Source: Puccinia triticina (taxonomy: Eukaryota; Basidiomycota; Pucciniomycetes; Pucciniales; Pucciniaceae). From it: DNA of 64,000 nucleotides. The notes below the pieces were generated by a model that saw only the letters and a program-made list of their open reading frames with translations, was not told the DNA's origin and did no database searches. The position numbers and the translations under genes were made by a program. Positions 9,965 to 20,687 of the stretch are shown here, in pieces. Position 1 is the stretch's first letter. Each line of letters begins with the position of its first letter. The stretch spans positions 6,262,001-6,326,000 of the forward strand of contig NC_070565.1 of assembly GCF_026914185.1 (NCBI RefSeq), given 5' to 3'.

Positions 9965-12900
9965 CTACTTCTGAACTGTATTCTTCTTACCTTTCTTCTT
10001 ACCCTTATTTAACTTCAAATCCCACAACTTGCGGGACTTGTCAAGCAATTGATTAACTGACACCGGAATGTGATTTTGGGAAACCCAGGTATCTTCTCCC
10101 GGAGTCGAATTCTTCCAAGAAATTAAATAATCAGTCTTACCTTTTGCCGTACTGCGCATATCCAGAATAGCTTTGATCTTCGACCAGTCAACGATCTGTC
10201 CATCAGTGTAATACTTATCTTTAATTCCCAGCAAAGATAATTGTCCCGCCACTGAAACAGGACTCACATAGCGCGTCAGCAAGGATACATTAAACACCGG
10301 ATGAAGCTTTGGATAATCTCCAGCCAAATCCAACTCTACAGCATTTGTACCAACCATTTTAACAACCTTAAAAGGTCCGATGTACCTATAGTCTAACTTA
10401 GAGTTAATACACCGCGATTGAATAAATTTGCGAAGCAATAAAACCTCTTCCCCCGGTTGATAAACCGGAGCGTCGCGCTTACCCTTATTATAATAGATAG
10501 CTTGTTTAATGCAAGCTTGCCGAAGGCATTCCACAGCTGTTTCTTGAGTCACCTGCAAATCAACAATAAAATCATCCACCCCCTTGCGGCCCGTGTTTTC
10601 AGTAATAACATTAAAACGCGGATGAAAGCCGTAGGTGAAGAAGAATGGAGAGATTTTCAAACTTGCCGAATCCAAGTTATTTATTGAAAACTCAGCCATA
10701 TCCAAACACCTGTCCCAATTATCCTGATAGTAGGAACAGAAGTGCCGGAGGTAATCTTCGACAACCTGATTCATACGCTCAGTCTGGCCATCTGTCTGCG
10801 GATGATAAGCCGTCGACAAAGCTGATTTGACTCCGAGCAACTGCATCAAAGACTTCCAAAAGTCGCTGACGAAAGTACTCCCTCTGTCCGAAACGATCTT
10901 GTCCGGCAAAACATGAAGCCGAAAAATATGTTTCTTGAAAAGACCGGCCAAAACCGCCAAAGAGGAAGCCTCCCTGCAAGGAACAAAATGGGTAAGTTTG
11001 CTCAACAAATCCACAACCACCAAAATAGAGTCGAAACCGCCTGACAACGGCAGCTTCACTATCATGTCCATGCCAATTACGCTCCACGGTTTTCGATCAG
11101 CCACAATCGAGACCAGCTTCCCTTCGGGGGCAATTTGCCTTGCCTTCACACGTTGGCAAGAGTCACAGCTCTTGATGTATTTAATGACCGCCGCTTTCAC
11201 GCCTGGCCAAGAAAACGTCCGTGTTACCGTCGCCAAGGTTCTCGCTATACCCGGGTGACCTACAGCCGGGGAATCGTGGTACATTATTAAAATCCTAGTA
11301 TACAAAGACGCCGGAACCAAAACTCTGGAATTGTACCAATAAACATCGTCATGAGTAAAGGAAACTCCTTTTTGTTTAACCTCCTCGGGAGTATAAAACT
11401 TCTTAAAGTAAGTCAGCAAATCAGCAGTAGGTCTCTGAAAGAACAAGTCATGAGAGCGGAACGGCGAAGGATTCGGTTCTGATCCCACCGCATCGCAACT
11501 CACCATCCGCTTTACAATCAAATCAGCATCAGTACTCAGAGGCCTCCCATCGTAAAAATCATCCCGTCGGCTCGGCCCGTCCGCCGGATTTTTAGAACCA
11601 CCTATATGATATATCAGCATATTAAAATTGTCTAAGAAAAGCGCCCACCGCGCCTGCTTAGGAGATAAGTATTTAGCGGTCTTGAAATACAATAAGTTAG
11701 AATGATTGGAAAACATGGTAATCGGGTTTATCGTACCCATCAACCAAGCCCTCCATTCTTGACAAGCCGATACAATTGCCAACAGCTCTAAGTCAAAAAT
11801 TTTCCACAATCGCTCTCTGCCGGTAAGCTTCCTGGAAAAATAACTGACCGGAAGGTAATCGCCGGCCGAATTCGGCTGGCTAAGGACCGCCGCAATGGCG
11901 TAACCCGAACTATCCACGTGAACAATTCTATCTCTCTTGAAGTCAAAATGAAGAAGCAAAGGCTCCTTTATAAACATAGATTTCAGCTTATTAAACGCTA
12001 GTACCGCATCCAGGGAGTTCAAGAGAGTAGAATCAGAATATTTCTCTTGAGTCAGCGTTGTCAAAGGGCCAGCCACTGATGAGAAGCGCGGAATGAAACG
12101 CCTGTAGAAGTTCGTGAAACCTAAAAACTTCCTCAAACCCCGAACTGTCAAAGGAAATGGCCAATCCGCTATAGTTGCAAGTTTGTTAGTACTCATCTTT
12201 AAGCCTCGGTCAGTAATGTCAAAACCCAGAAAAGTTACCATATTGCAGAAAAATTGGCATTTGTGAAGCGAAGCCTTCAACGAGAATTGGCGAAGCTTTT
12301 GCAAAATCCAATCCAAGTCGAGAATGTGCTGTTTCTTTGTTTTAGAGTAAATCAATATATCGTCAATATAAACAAAACAACAGACATCCAGAAACTCGCG
12401 CAACACATGCTGAATAAAACGCTGGAACATTGCTGGTGCATTAGCCAAGCCAAATGGCATAACTTGATACTCATATAAGCCCCAAGGTGTTCGAAATGCC
12501 GTCTTCCATTCATGACCTTCCGCCACCCGAAGCAAATTGAAAGCCGCCTTGAGATTGATCTTCGACAAAAACTTACAACCCTGCAAGTTATTAAGCAAAT
12601 GAGCAATCACCGGGAGTGGGTAAGAATCCCGCACCGTCATATTATTGAGAATGCGATAATCAACGCATGGTCGATTTGCTTTACCTTCCACTTTGACATA
12701 AAATATTGGCGCCGCCGCGGAAGAAGAAGAAACCCTAATAAAACCTTTTGCAAGGTTCTCATCAACATAAGTTTTCAGTTCGTCTCTCTCTTGCTTACTC
12801 AAGTTGTACATTTTCCCGAAAGGCGGAACAGCCCCCTTTTTTAAGTTAATCATGCAATCAAAATCCCCTCTATGGGGCGGAAGGCGTGCCAAAGACTCCG

Positions 12901-15271
12901 TGACAAACACGTCAGAAAACTTGTCTGTAAGAGCTGATGATTCATTACAAAGGTTAATATTAACTTCCTGTATAGCTTCATACATTACAACGTCACAATC
13001 AGAGCCTCCAACAAATGTCCCGGAATCTTTCAACCACGAATTCCCTAAAATAATATCGGCGGATGCTAACTTGGTTAAGTATAAAGTAACATTGGAAAGA
13101 AGAAAAGAACCGCAAACGATGGGAATTAAAACACTCCCTTTTACATAGGAAAATATCTCGCCGGAAACCGCCGAAGAACCGTCGAAAGACTTGCACTGTA
13201 CTGGAACACTCAGATCAAAAGTCGTTACATTCGTTTTCTGTGCATAGTCAATGTTAATAAAAGAGGCGGATGCGCCAGAGTCCACCAGAACACGTGCGTC
13301 AGCATAATAATCATTATTAATTAGTAATCTCCCATCGAAGAAGGGACGACTATCAGAAACAGAAGCTCTTCTTACGAAATGAGCCTGCTTACAATCCGAT
13401 GGTTTCATCTTTTCCGACATACAGGAGTTAAAGAAAATCTCCCCAGCTGACATGTCCGTCATATTTATCATGTCGGCCGACAAAGATGGATTGACGACTC
13501 CAGGATGTTCCGTAGAAGGGGATGCTCGTTTCTTGAAAGGCAAACCGTCTACTTCTGCCAAAGATTGGTGCTTCTTCCCCTTTTCCGAACGCTCCACCGG
13601 GGAATTTGAACGACTTGCAACAGGACGGAGATTGGGCTTTGGCCGAGCCGAACCGGCGGAACAAGCAGGTAAATTCTCGGGCGCCCACTTTGAATCGCTC
13701 CGCTTGACCTTCTTCCGACGAACCGAACCGCCCCATTCTTTCCATAATTCCAACATATCCGTCAAGTCCATCTTCATATCCCTCCCCAAGGTACAACCTC
13801 GAGCCTGATAATGAGCGTCATTGAACGTGCCGCCACAACGAATGCATATGTTGCGATCAACACAGCCTTGACGGAACTCAGGATAAGTAAACCCCGTATC
13901 TCGCATCGCCGAAGACATCTCATCAACATCCATCGCATCGCCATCGGCCGGCAACTTTGTCTGAGGTTGATGAACCGGTGGACGAGGCTGAGGTGGGTGA
14001 TTCGGACGTGGCTGAGAAGATTTTGGGTCGAGGATTTTGCTGACACCCGAAACATTTCGCGAAACTGACACCGCTATTTCTTGCTTTGCATTGAGGTCGA
14101 TAAGATCGTTCCACGGGCCTCGAATTAACGCCAGTTTGACAAGGTTCGAGTCAATAGCCTTATCATAAGCTTTGCACTTTGATCGCTCGTCCAGCTCCAA
14201 TGGTCGAAGAAGAGAATTAAATAAGATGTTAAACTCCTCGATGGACTTATTCCCCTGTCGCGCAGCATAAAAAACCGTCTCCGCTTCTTCATATTCATGA
14301 TGATTAGCAAACGTGTGTTCAATCGCATTGATGAAAGAATCCACATTGCGCAGCTCAGCTAATACATATTGCATTCCCGCCAAAGCTCGAAGAGGAGGCA
14401 AATGGAGGGCCTCCGCATTGCTCGAAAGAAGACCACGGAACCAAGTATAAGCCGGAACCTCGCCATCCATGCGACCCGTCCCGGAGCAAAAATAAACGGA
14501 GATCCACATGATTTTCTGTTTCTCCGAATTGAACTGCTCGCCAATCCGATCAAAAGTATTCCTCATCGTGAAACAAAAATTATTAGTTTCGCGAGGAGAG
14601 CCAGTGAAGAAAATGTGTGGTTGATGGGGGGGCTCAATGAAATTTTTAGGCCTCTCCGTCATCGACTGTGTGTTCATTACTTCCAAACGGCCCAGTCGAC
14701 CACCAAGCGCGGTATTTGATCCCTCCATTAAACCACGGAGATGAGCAATCGATTGCTGATTATCCGATTGAGCCTTCATCAATTCGCCATGGAAAACATC
14801 TTTAATGTTCTTTGTTTCCGCCTGTAAAACACTGATCGATTTCTTGTCTTGCCGGGCCTGCGCGGTTAAAAGAGCGATTGATGCCGCCTGCGCCTCAATC
14901 AAGGACGATTGATTCGAGTTATCGACTCGGAGATTGGAAAGTAAGGCTGAAATATCGTCTTCGGATTGACCGGGAACGCCGAGATTCTGCGAAGAGACAT
15001 GATGAGTAGGTTGGCCGCCGGGTTGAGAAGGGCCCTGTAGGGGGATTTGACCACCGCCTGATTGAGGGGATACCGTAGGAATGTGACGAGGCGAAAAAGC
15101 CAAAAACAAAGGCGAACTGTGGTCGATTGGTGAAGGACTGCCGATTGCGAAAAATGAAGACTGATGAGGAGTTGATGGTATCGGTATATTTGCTGCCTGA
15201 GGTGGAGAGGGTGAAAATCTCGGAGAGTTTCGAAGAGGAGTAATTGGTGCCATGTCGGATACGTCGGACAT
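9965..15271 (-). CDS. Ty3/gypsy Gag-Pol polyprotein (copy 2)
   Basis: The same polyprotein as at 4136-9442, shifted by exactly 5829 bp, with identical translation from MSDVSDMAP at 15271 to the same C-terminal Lys-rich end. Domain order and catalytic residues are the same: DSGA protease, YIDD reverse transcriptase, RNase H, HHCC and DDE integrase, chromodomain-like tail. That two 5.3 kb bodies show no change while their LTRs already differ suggests a very recent duplication or gene conversion. Chromodomain tails in this group usually guide insertion to heterochromatin; that role is inferred from the family. Confidence 0.92.
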   Translation of the reverse strand: MSDVSDMAPITPLRNSPRFSPSPPQAANIPIPSTPHQSSFFAIGSPSPIDHSSPLFLAFSPRHIPTVSPQSGGGQIPLQGPSQPGGQPTHHVSSQNLGVPGQSEDDISALLSNLRVDNSNQSSLIEAQAASIALLTAQARQDKKSISVLQAETKNIKDVFHGELMKAQSDNQQSIAHLRGLMEGSNTALGGRLGRLEVMNTQSMTERPKNFIEPPHQPHIFFTGSPRETNNFCFTMRNTFDRIGEQFNSEKQKIMWISVYFCSGTGRMDGEVPAYTWFRGLLSSNAEALHLPPLRALAGMQYVLAELRNVDSFINAIEHTFANHHEYEEAETVFYAARQGNKSIEEFNILFNSLLRPLELDERSKCKAYDKAIDSNLVKLALIRGPWNDLIDLNAKQEIAVSVSRNVSGVSKILDPKSSQPRPNHPPQPRPPVHQPQTKLPADGDAMDVDEMSSAMRDTGFTYPEFRQGCVDRNICIRCGGTFNDAHYQARGCTLGRDMKMDLTDMLELWKEWGGSVRRKKVKRSDSKWAPENLPACSAGSARPKPNLRPVASRSNSPVERSEKGKKHQSLAEVDGLPFKKRASPSTEHPGVVNPSLSADMINMTDMSAGEIFFNSCMSEKMKPSDCKQAHFVRRASVSDSRPFFDGRLLINNDYYADARVLVDSGASASFINIDYAQKTNVTTFDLSVPVQCKSFDGSSAVSGEIFSYVKGSVLIPIVCGSFLLSNVTLYLTKLASADIILGNSWLKDSGTFVGGSDCDVVMYEAIQEVNINLCNESSALTDKFSDVFVTESLARLPPHRGDFDCMINLKKGAVPPFGKMYNLSKQERDELKTYVDENLAKGFIRVSSSSAAAPIFYVKVEGKANRPCVDYRILNNMTVRDSYPLPVIAHLLNNLQGCKFLSKINLKAAFNLLRVAEGHEWKTAFRTPWGLYEYQVMPFGLANAPAMFQRFIQHVLREFLDVCCFVYIDDILIYSKTKKQHILDLDWILQKLRQFSLKASLHKCQFFCNMVTFLGFDITDRGLKMSTNKLATIADWPFPLTVRGLRKFLGFTNFYRRFIPRFSSVAGPLTTLTQEKYSDSTLLNSLDAVLAFNKLKSMFIKEPLLLHFDFKRDRIVHVDSSGYAIAAVLSQPNSAGDYLPVSYFSRKLTGRERLWKIFDLELLAIVSACQEWRAWLMGTINPITMFSNHSNLLYFKTAKYLSPKQARWALFLDNFNMLIYHIGGSKNPADGPSRRDDFYDGRPLSTDADLIVKRMVSCDAVGSEPNPSPFRSHDLFFQRPTADLLTYFKKFYTPEEVKQKGVSFTHDDVYWYNSRVLVPASLYTRILIMYHDSPAVGHPGIARTLATVTRTFSWPGVKAAVIKYIKSCDSCQRVKARQIAPEGKLVSIVADRKPWSVIGMDMIVKLPLSGGFDSILVVVDLLSKLTHFVPCREASSLAVLAGLFKKHIFRLHVLPDKIVSDRGSTFVSDFWKSLMQLLGVKSALSTAYHPQTDGQTERMNQVVEDYLRHFCSYYQDNWDRCLDMAEFSINNLDSASLKISPFFFTYGFHPRFNVITENTGRKGVDDFIVDLQVTQETAVECLRQACIKQAIYYNKGKRDAPVYQPGEEVLLLRKFIQSRCINSKLDYRYIGPFKVVKMVGTNAVELDLAGDYPKLHPVFNVSLLTRYVSPVSVAGQLSLLGIKDKYYTDGQIVDWSKIKAILDMRSTAKGKTDYLISWKNSTPGEDTWVSQNHIPVSVNQLLDKSRKLWDLKLNKGKKKGKKNTVQK

Positions 15272-15332
15272 GATTTGTATAAAAAAAAAATATGTATGTA
15301 TACGAGAATTTTTGAAGAGATCGTGATATAAT

Positions 15333-15777
15333 TGTGAGGCCTGGCCTACTAAACAGTTCACTATTTGGCTATGAAACTATCCGAGAGGATAGTTCGCCGA
15401 TTGCTTGTTTAGTAAGCTTTAGGAAATATAAGATTGTGAAGTTCCCGAGTCACGTTGATGAAGTTTATATGTATAAGAGTTTATTGATTTCTGAGTTATA
15501 ATCTTAATTTCTTAGGATAATCGATAACTATGATTTTGAGGAGAACTATGACAAAGAATATCACGATAGGGAAAGAGAGGAAGGAAGGAAGGAAAGACAA
15601 TTTGCGAAGAAAGAGTAGGTAAACGAAAACCCATGACATCATGACGAACAAACACGTCATCGATTAAGCCGTTGAATTAATAAGGAAATGCATCTCGATC
15701 ATGATCAACCGATCATGGCTTACAATTAATAGCGCAAGACAGCGCAAGTCCTATGATTACAAAAGCAATTTGTTACA
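15333..15777 (-). repeat. Ty3 LTR 3 (5' LTR of right copy)
   Basis: 445 bp, flanked on the right by TTTTG at 15778-15782, which matches 3670-3674. Downstream on the element strand the leader starts ATTATATCACGATCTC; I do not recognise a standard tRNA primer site in it. Confidence 0.95.
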
Positions 15778-15782
15778 TTTTG

Positions 15783-16715
15783 AGCCTCTTGTATGATATG
15801 CAATCTCTTTCTTCTGATGTTTCATTGTCTCTCCACATTCCAGCCTCTTTCCAGAACTTTCCATCCCCATAGCAGTTTCAGCCTCAGCCCCTTGATTGAT
15901 AATTTTCATTGTTCCCACAACTCAGCCCCATAATATTTTGTATATAGTCTGCCCTCTTTGGCCCCGACTTTTATTCATCATCAGATCCTGCCCCGGAAAT
16001 TCAGATAACTGGTCACCATTCATTAGCCTTGCTTATGCCAATAAATCAGATTGGACAAGCTAGATATTGAGTATACAACTATTAGATTAGATTAGTAGAC
16101 AAGTATATACCTTTTAAGGCATGCCTCAATAATCTCCATAGCCACACCTTTCCTTACCATACTCTGATATTCTTTTTCTTTTCCCACTGAGAGGCAGCCC
16201 TTCAAGCACCCAATCCCTCTCAAGCTCTGTTCTTCCCTCAGAGTAGGTCCACACCGCCTTATGTAAATTCTGGTAATCCCAGGTGCTGGATATGTGGGGT
16301 AATTGGCTTTTTCCCAATTGGACCCGGTTTAGATATGTAGTACTTAAGGAGGATTTTTTGGGAGAAAGGCCCAGGGGGGCTTGCATACTTCTTCCAAGAG
16401 GAAAATTGGACACAACAAAGGCTTTTTGGTTTGGAATTGGACCCAAGACCCAAACATTTGGCTGTTGCTTCTGGCCAAACCCAAAAACATACCAATCACA
16501 TGAGGACAATCTTGGAAAAGAAGTCAGATTGGATACGTATGTGGTGATTTACATGTCAGGAGCATTTTGCAAAAAATTCTCCCCCGGATGCGTGCTACAT
16601 CAGGCGGCTTGGTGGGGCCCAGGGACCTCCGGGGTCCTTTGTGGGGGTGAGATGGCACAAAAAAGAGTCCACAGCATGAACATGAAGAAAAGGCTATGTC
16701 TGTAAAATGTGAATG
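15783..16715. other. No gene recognised
   Basis: Flank of the Ty3 insertion and of the next MITE. Overlapping ORFs of about 80-140 codons occur on both strands at 16126-16705, but none shows a domain, a splice-compatible partner or a clear coding bias, so I leave them out. Confidence 0.45.
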
Positions 16716-16720
16716 TTCAG

Positions 16721-17175
16721 GGACTTATGCGCTATGTCGACCCCGTGGCAGTAGAGAATTAGAAAAATGATGTTTTTCAATCCTCTCTGGCTGCACCATA
16801 TGTCACCAGGTGATAAGACTTTGGGGGAGCAAAATGCGCACAACATCATGGAGTTTCTCAATGTTTTGGGGCCTTGGGTGCCCCATGAAGTCCTTTTTTG
16901 GGACTGGCAAGTGTCCACTTCATCGTGCATTCCACCTTTTGCACTGGACAGAATCTGGAATCAATCGTGTTGCAACTATGATTGCAGCTCAACCAGAGCA
17001 GTTGAGGATGAGAAAAAATAGTAGAAAGAAGGGCACAGCTTAAGCCATCCCAGAAATGTAAACTAGAGAAAAAAAAGGTTCAGAAACAAAGACGGAAGAC
17101 TGATTTAAAAAAAGTCTCTGCCAAAAGTGCTAATTCTCTACTGCCGCGGGGTCAACATAGCCCGTAAGTCCCTCC
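16721..17175. mobile_element. MITE with about 42-bp TIRs, GGACTTA family, 455 bp
   Basis: The left end GGACTTATGCGCTATGTCGA and the right end in reverse complement (GGAGGGACTTACGGGCTATG) match over about 42 bp, down to GGCAGTAGAGAATTAG. TTCAG stands outside both ends (16716-16720 and 17176-17180) as a likely 5-bp duplication; the left end lacks four of the G/A-rich terminal bases. There is no transposase. The terminal GGAGGGACTTA is shared with the element at 39511-40014, although the inner TIR sequence differs. Confidence 0.7.
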
Positions 17176-17180
17176 TTCAG

Positions 17181-17743
17181 AGGTCGCTTCGCTCCCCCGA
17201 GGAGGGAATTAGCTAAGTTAGAATAGTATGAGATCTGAAATGAATAAGTTTGAATTTTGAAGGAAAAAGGTGCTTCTGTGTGGTTTAGAAACTGTTGAGT
17301 CATTCATTGGTACCCAAGGAGACACTCATGGTTGTGCGGCCACAGACTGCACGCGCCCAGCCGCCGCCAACGAAGGGTGGGCCAGTCCCTCTGCGGGCCC
17401 GGCACGCCCTGTCCGATCCAGCCAACACGAACATTCATTTCATCCGATTCCGTATACTCATACACGTACATTAAGTGTACTCGTTCATCTAAACACACAC
17501 ACACAGACAGAGAGAGAGGGCCAAGACAACAAGGACGGGGTGCAGACAGGACGGCCACGCCGCACGGGAAGAAGCGAGAGAGAGGCAAGAAAGCGGCGCA
17601 GAGGCGGAGGCCGGGTGTGTGTTGAGGAATGAGAGGGGGGGGCCAAGAGGGGGTGTGTGGAGGGGGCGGAGCTCAAAGGTAATAATACAGCAAGATAAGT
17701 GTGTGTGTGTATGTGGGGGGGGGGGTATATGTAGTGTGAGAGG
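17181..17743. other. GC-rich 3' flank with (AC)n(AG)n and (GT)n microsatellites
   Basis: A GAGGTCGCTTCGCTCCCCCGAGG GC-rich palindrome lies just right of the MITE; further on, (CA)n and (GA)n runs sit at about 17493-17518 and a (GT)n run at 17698-17712. It is the downstream flank of the membrane-protein gene. ORFs on both strands here follow from GC richness and are not supported. Confidence 0.4.
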
Positions 17744-19151
17744 TCAGCGGGGAAGAGTGTTCGCAGACGGATGGGCCTCGAAGGCGGGCGGGGGTGCGCT
17801 GGTGTCGGGATGCGGGTCGGGGGGGCGGGGGAGGCCGAGGGAGGCGAGGGTTGCGACGGAGCCGAGGAAGCTGAGCTGCTGGGGCGTGGGGCCGTGGGAG
17901 GGCAGAGTGAGGCGTGGGAGCTGTGGCGGGGGGGGCGGGGGAGGGATGAGGGCGGCTCGGGAGGGCCTCTGGGCGTGTTTGTGGCCGGCGTCTTCGGAGG
18001 AGGAGGCGGAGGAGGAGGTGCTGGAGACGGAGCGGTCGAGGTGCAGGGTGTGGTGCTGGGGCCGCAGCCGTTGCTGGTCTTCTTCTTCTTCTTCTTCCTG
18101 CTCGGTCTGTGTGTCGAAGGAGGCGCCCAGGGCGGGGAGCGGCTGGAGGGGCGGGAGTTGTGCGGACGAGGGGCCGGCGGGGAGGGTGGATGAGGATTGG
18201 GCGGGGGTCCGCGTGGAGCTCTCGTAGTTCGGCGGCGGCTCGGCCGGGTGTGCGTTTGTGGTGGGGGGAGCGCGCGCGGTGGTGGTGGTGGTGGTGGTGG
18301 TGTGGCTGCCGATGAAGCGCATGATGAACGACGGCTGGGGGTCTGTGCCCCGCTGGGCTCGGGCAAGGGTCATCTCGGTGTCCTGGGGGTCGGCGGAGCT
18401 GTGTGAGTGGGATGATGGAGTCAGCAGCTTTTCTTTTTTTTTTTTTCGGATGTGTGTGGATGGGGGGGACGGACTATTGGGGGACGGTGCGGACGCTGTC
18501 GGATCGGGAGGGGCGGCGGTTGATTCCGTTCATGAGCCTCCACATGCGGTCGGCTCTGCGCTGGCCCTCGGGGCGATCGGCGCCGGTGCCACCCGGGGGG
18601 ATGATGAACCTGGGAGCGCCGGGGCGGTGGGGGGCGTTGGGGTTGTGGGGGTCTGGCTGGCTGATCCGGCTTGCGTAGAGGTGGGTGCGGCGGTGGACCT
18701 TCCTGCGCCAGTAGAGCACCGTGAGCAGTGCGGCCAGGACGGGGACGATGATGATGAGCGCAATCACGCCTGGGGGCAGGTTGTTCGGCGGCGGGGGCGG
18801 GCTGGCAGCTGTGCTCTGCTGGGCGGGGGGTGGCTCTTCGAGGGGCTGTTTGGCGTGCGCCGGCGGAGGGGGGTATCCGGCGGGCGAGGGCGGGGGGGCG
18901 CTCATGGGGAGGGCGGTGGCGGGCTGGGTGTCCGGAGGGGAGTCGAAGAAGGCGTTCGTCTGGGCGCGGTTGTCGACTGCAGGGTGGCTGTTGGGCGTGC
19001 TGCTGGTGGGCGGGGGTGCTGGCTGCTGGGAGCTGTTTGGGCTGGGCGCGGCCATGCTGCTGCTGCTGCTGCTGCTGCTGATGGGATGATCCGCTTGGGA
19101 GACGATGTGCAGCAGCCCAGGGGGAGTGTCTGGTCTGGCCGGGGGTGCCAC
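17744..19151 (-). CDS. Proline-rich single-pass membrane protein with PPxY motif (5' end unresolved)
   Basis: Two exons are proposed: 18475-19151 and 17744-18398, joined across a 76-bp intron (18399-18474) with a CTGAC branch motif and an ACACAG acceptor, but a weak GTCCGT donor. From the first ATG (19055) the product is 411 residues. Residues 1-95 are a Pro/Ser/Ala-rich segment, probably extracellular; about 96-114 form a membrane helix (GVIALIIIVPVLAALLTVLY) followed by the stop-transfer WRRKVHRR; the rest is a long disordered basic and proline-rich tail with PPPNYES, a PPxY ligand for WW domains. The topology resembles fungal single-pass sensors (Mid2/Axl2-like), but no family is established. 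An upstream exon with a signal peptide probably lies in 19152-19680, where a good GTAAGT donor occurs at about 19360. A CAG/CTG run encodes the Ser tract at 19056-19081. Confidence 0.5.
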
Positions 19152-19934
19152 TGCTGGTTGGGATGGCCGAGCTGGACCAGAACGACTTCTCTAATTCAAG
19201 GGTCCACCAGTACATAACAGTAACACCGCCCGCGACAACAGCAACCACACACTCACACACCCACCTTCTGGGAGTTGACTGAAGGCACACTGCTTTCGAA
19301 GGACGAGATGACTGCTGCTATTATTTCCGATCGAGGGACCCCACCAGAGGGCTTACTTACCACCGACGCCGAGCCGGCTGGCCCACGGAGCAGCCACCGG
19401 GACTCCGAAGACACCCACAGACCCACCCCAACCTACAACTACACAAGATAGGCCGCGAGCTGAGGAAGCAAGACCTCGAGTGGGCCTGGCAGCTTCCACC
19501 ACTATTCTCTTGGAGAGTAAGGAGCAAGAAACGCTTGCAGTAGACGCCCGCTCAGGAACACCGCCAACCAAACACCTCCTCTTGCGGAGCCTACATACCA
19601 AGAGCAGCTCCTCTTGACGGCTGGCCATGCCCGGTGGGCTTCCTGTGAGAGACGGCCGCACATTATACCACTGTTGCAAAGAAACCTGAGTCCAAGGCTA
19701 CGCCCAACTGTGTGCTTGAGCTGCTCACATTTTCAGTTGTACACCACGGACACATACCTCCAAAGGTTGTTCGGAGTTGCTTCGACTGCAAGGCAAATAA
19801 ACATCAAGCAATTCAATGAGCACAAGCCCACTCAAACTAACAATCTCAAATATTTGTGTTGTGTTTCTTTCCAAATGCTTGTTTAAAGAGATGGAGTAAG
19901 TAATGCCCCTTTGCAGTTTCTTTGCGGTGAAATC
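19152..19934. other. Probable 5' exon(s) and promoter of the membrane-protein gene
   Basis: On the minus strand an open frame ending GVPVAAPWASRLGVG runs into GTAAGT at about 19360, and a CTCCCAG acceptor lies near 19270. I could not join these in frame to the downstream exons with confidence. The rest up to the next transposon shows nothing I recognise. Confidence 0.3.
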
Positions 19935-20029
19935 TTAGGCCCTGTTTGCCAGCGTGATTATTACGCAATAAATAATCTTGCCATGTCCCCCTACATTGTC
20001 TAAGACACTACATTTCCGCTAGCTTAACT

Positions 20030-20091
20030 AGGCCTCTCGAACGGAGGGTCCGGGGGACCCCGCCCGGAGGGCTCTCCGTAGGAGAGGCTTA
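20030..20091. repeat. GC-rich palindromic repeat, GCCTCTC family
   Basis: An element starting GGCCTCTCG and ending GGAGAGGCTTA with core GGTCCGGGGGACCCCGCCC. A close copy in opposite orientation lies at 40481-40543, and both have GCTAGCTTAAC next to the GCCTCTC end. Confidence 0.7.
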
Positions 20092-20687
20092 TGAATAATG
20101 TCTGCAGGCTGGCAGACAAAGGAAGGATTTTCAATCCTAAAAACACAAAAACACAATTTAAAATTCACCAAAATATGTGCAAGAAAAACTGAATAGACAG
20201 TTTTCTTGGCAGTACTGATGGGCACCCTCCCCCAAGTTTTTGAGGCATAAACTCCAAAACTGCTTGAAGGAATCCGTTTTGGAGGTCAAAGGAATCCTGG
20301 AGGATTTTCCATTGCACTGAAGATCCAATTTTGGATTTTCTGATAATATGCACAATTGAATATCCTATCTGCAACAATTGGGTGGCTACAGGTGTAGGAT
20401 CTGCAGATATCTGCAGGCTTGTGAATCCAATATCCACAAGGCATGATGGTTGTAATTCCTTGGTTTACATTTCTTTGTGTTTTTTATTTTTATTTTTAAA
20501 ACATTAGTACAGAAAAAATGATAAGGATTGAGGAGATGAGACCAGCGCCATTTGAAAGCTGAGATTGAGAAGTGTAATTTGGCTCTGGGGCAGGTCCACA
20601 GGAGCTGAGGGGGAGGCTGGGTGATGCTAAGTATTTTTCCTCCAGCCATTGGTGATTTCTTTCTCAGCCAAAATTTTGACTTTGTGC

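Larger units (their letters stand above)
3675..15777 (-). mobile_element. Tandem Ty3/gypsy chromovirus-type array: three LTRs, two bodies
   Basis: Three 445-bp LTRs (3675-4119, 9504-9948, 15333-15777) alternate with two 5384-bp bodies (4120-9503 and 9949-15332), all pointing to the minus strand. The outer ends are flanked by the same 5 bp, TTTTG (3670-3674 and 15778-15782); no duplication flanks the middle LTR. Thus one insertion event, or one insertion later enlarged by LTR-LTR recombination, explains the whole 12.1 kb. The body ORFs give the same 1798-residue open frame and I found no base difference between them. An assembly duplication cannot be excluded, but LTR1 and LTR3 differ from each other, which argues that at least the ends are real. 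Confidence 0.95.

Noticed and set aside
16126..17043. Several 80-140 codon ORFs near the MITE
   Set aside because: Overlap each other on both strands and partly run into the TIRs; no motif.
17485..19290. Long ORFs on both strands of the GC-rich region, including Gly-rich plus-strand frames
   Set aside because: Low stop density from GC content gives open frames in most phases. Only the minus-strand frame has a membrane helix with stop-transfer residues and a splice-compatible partner.
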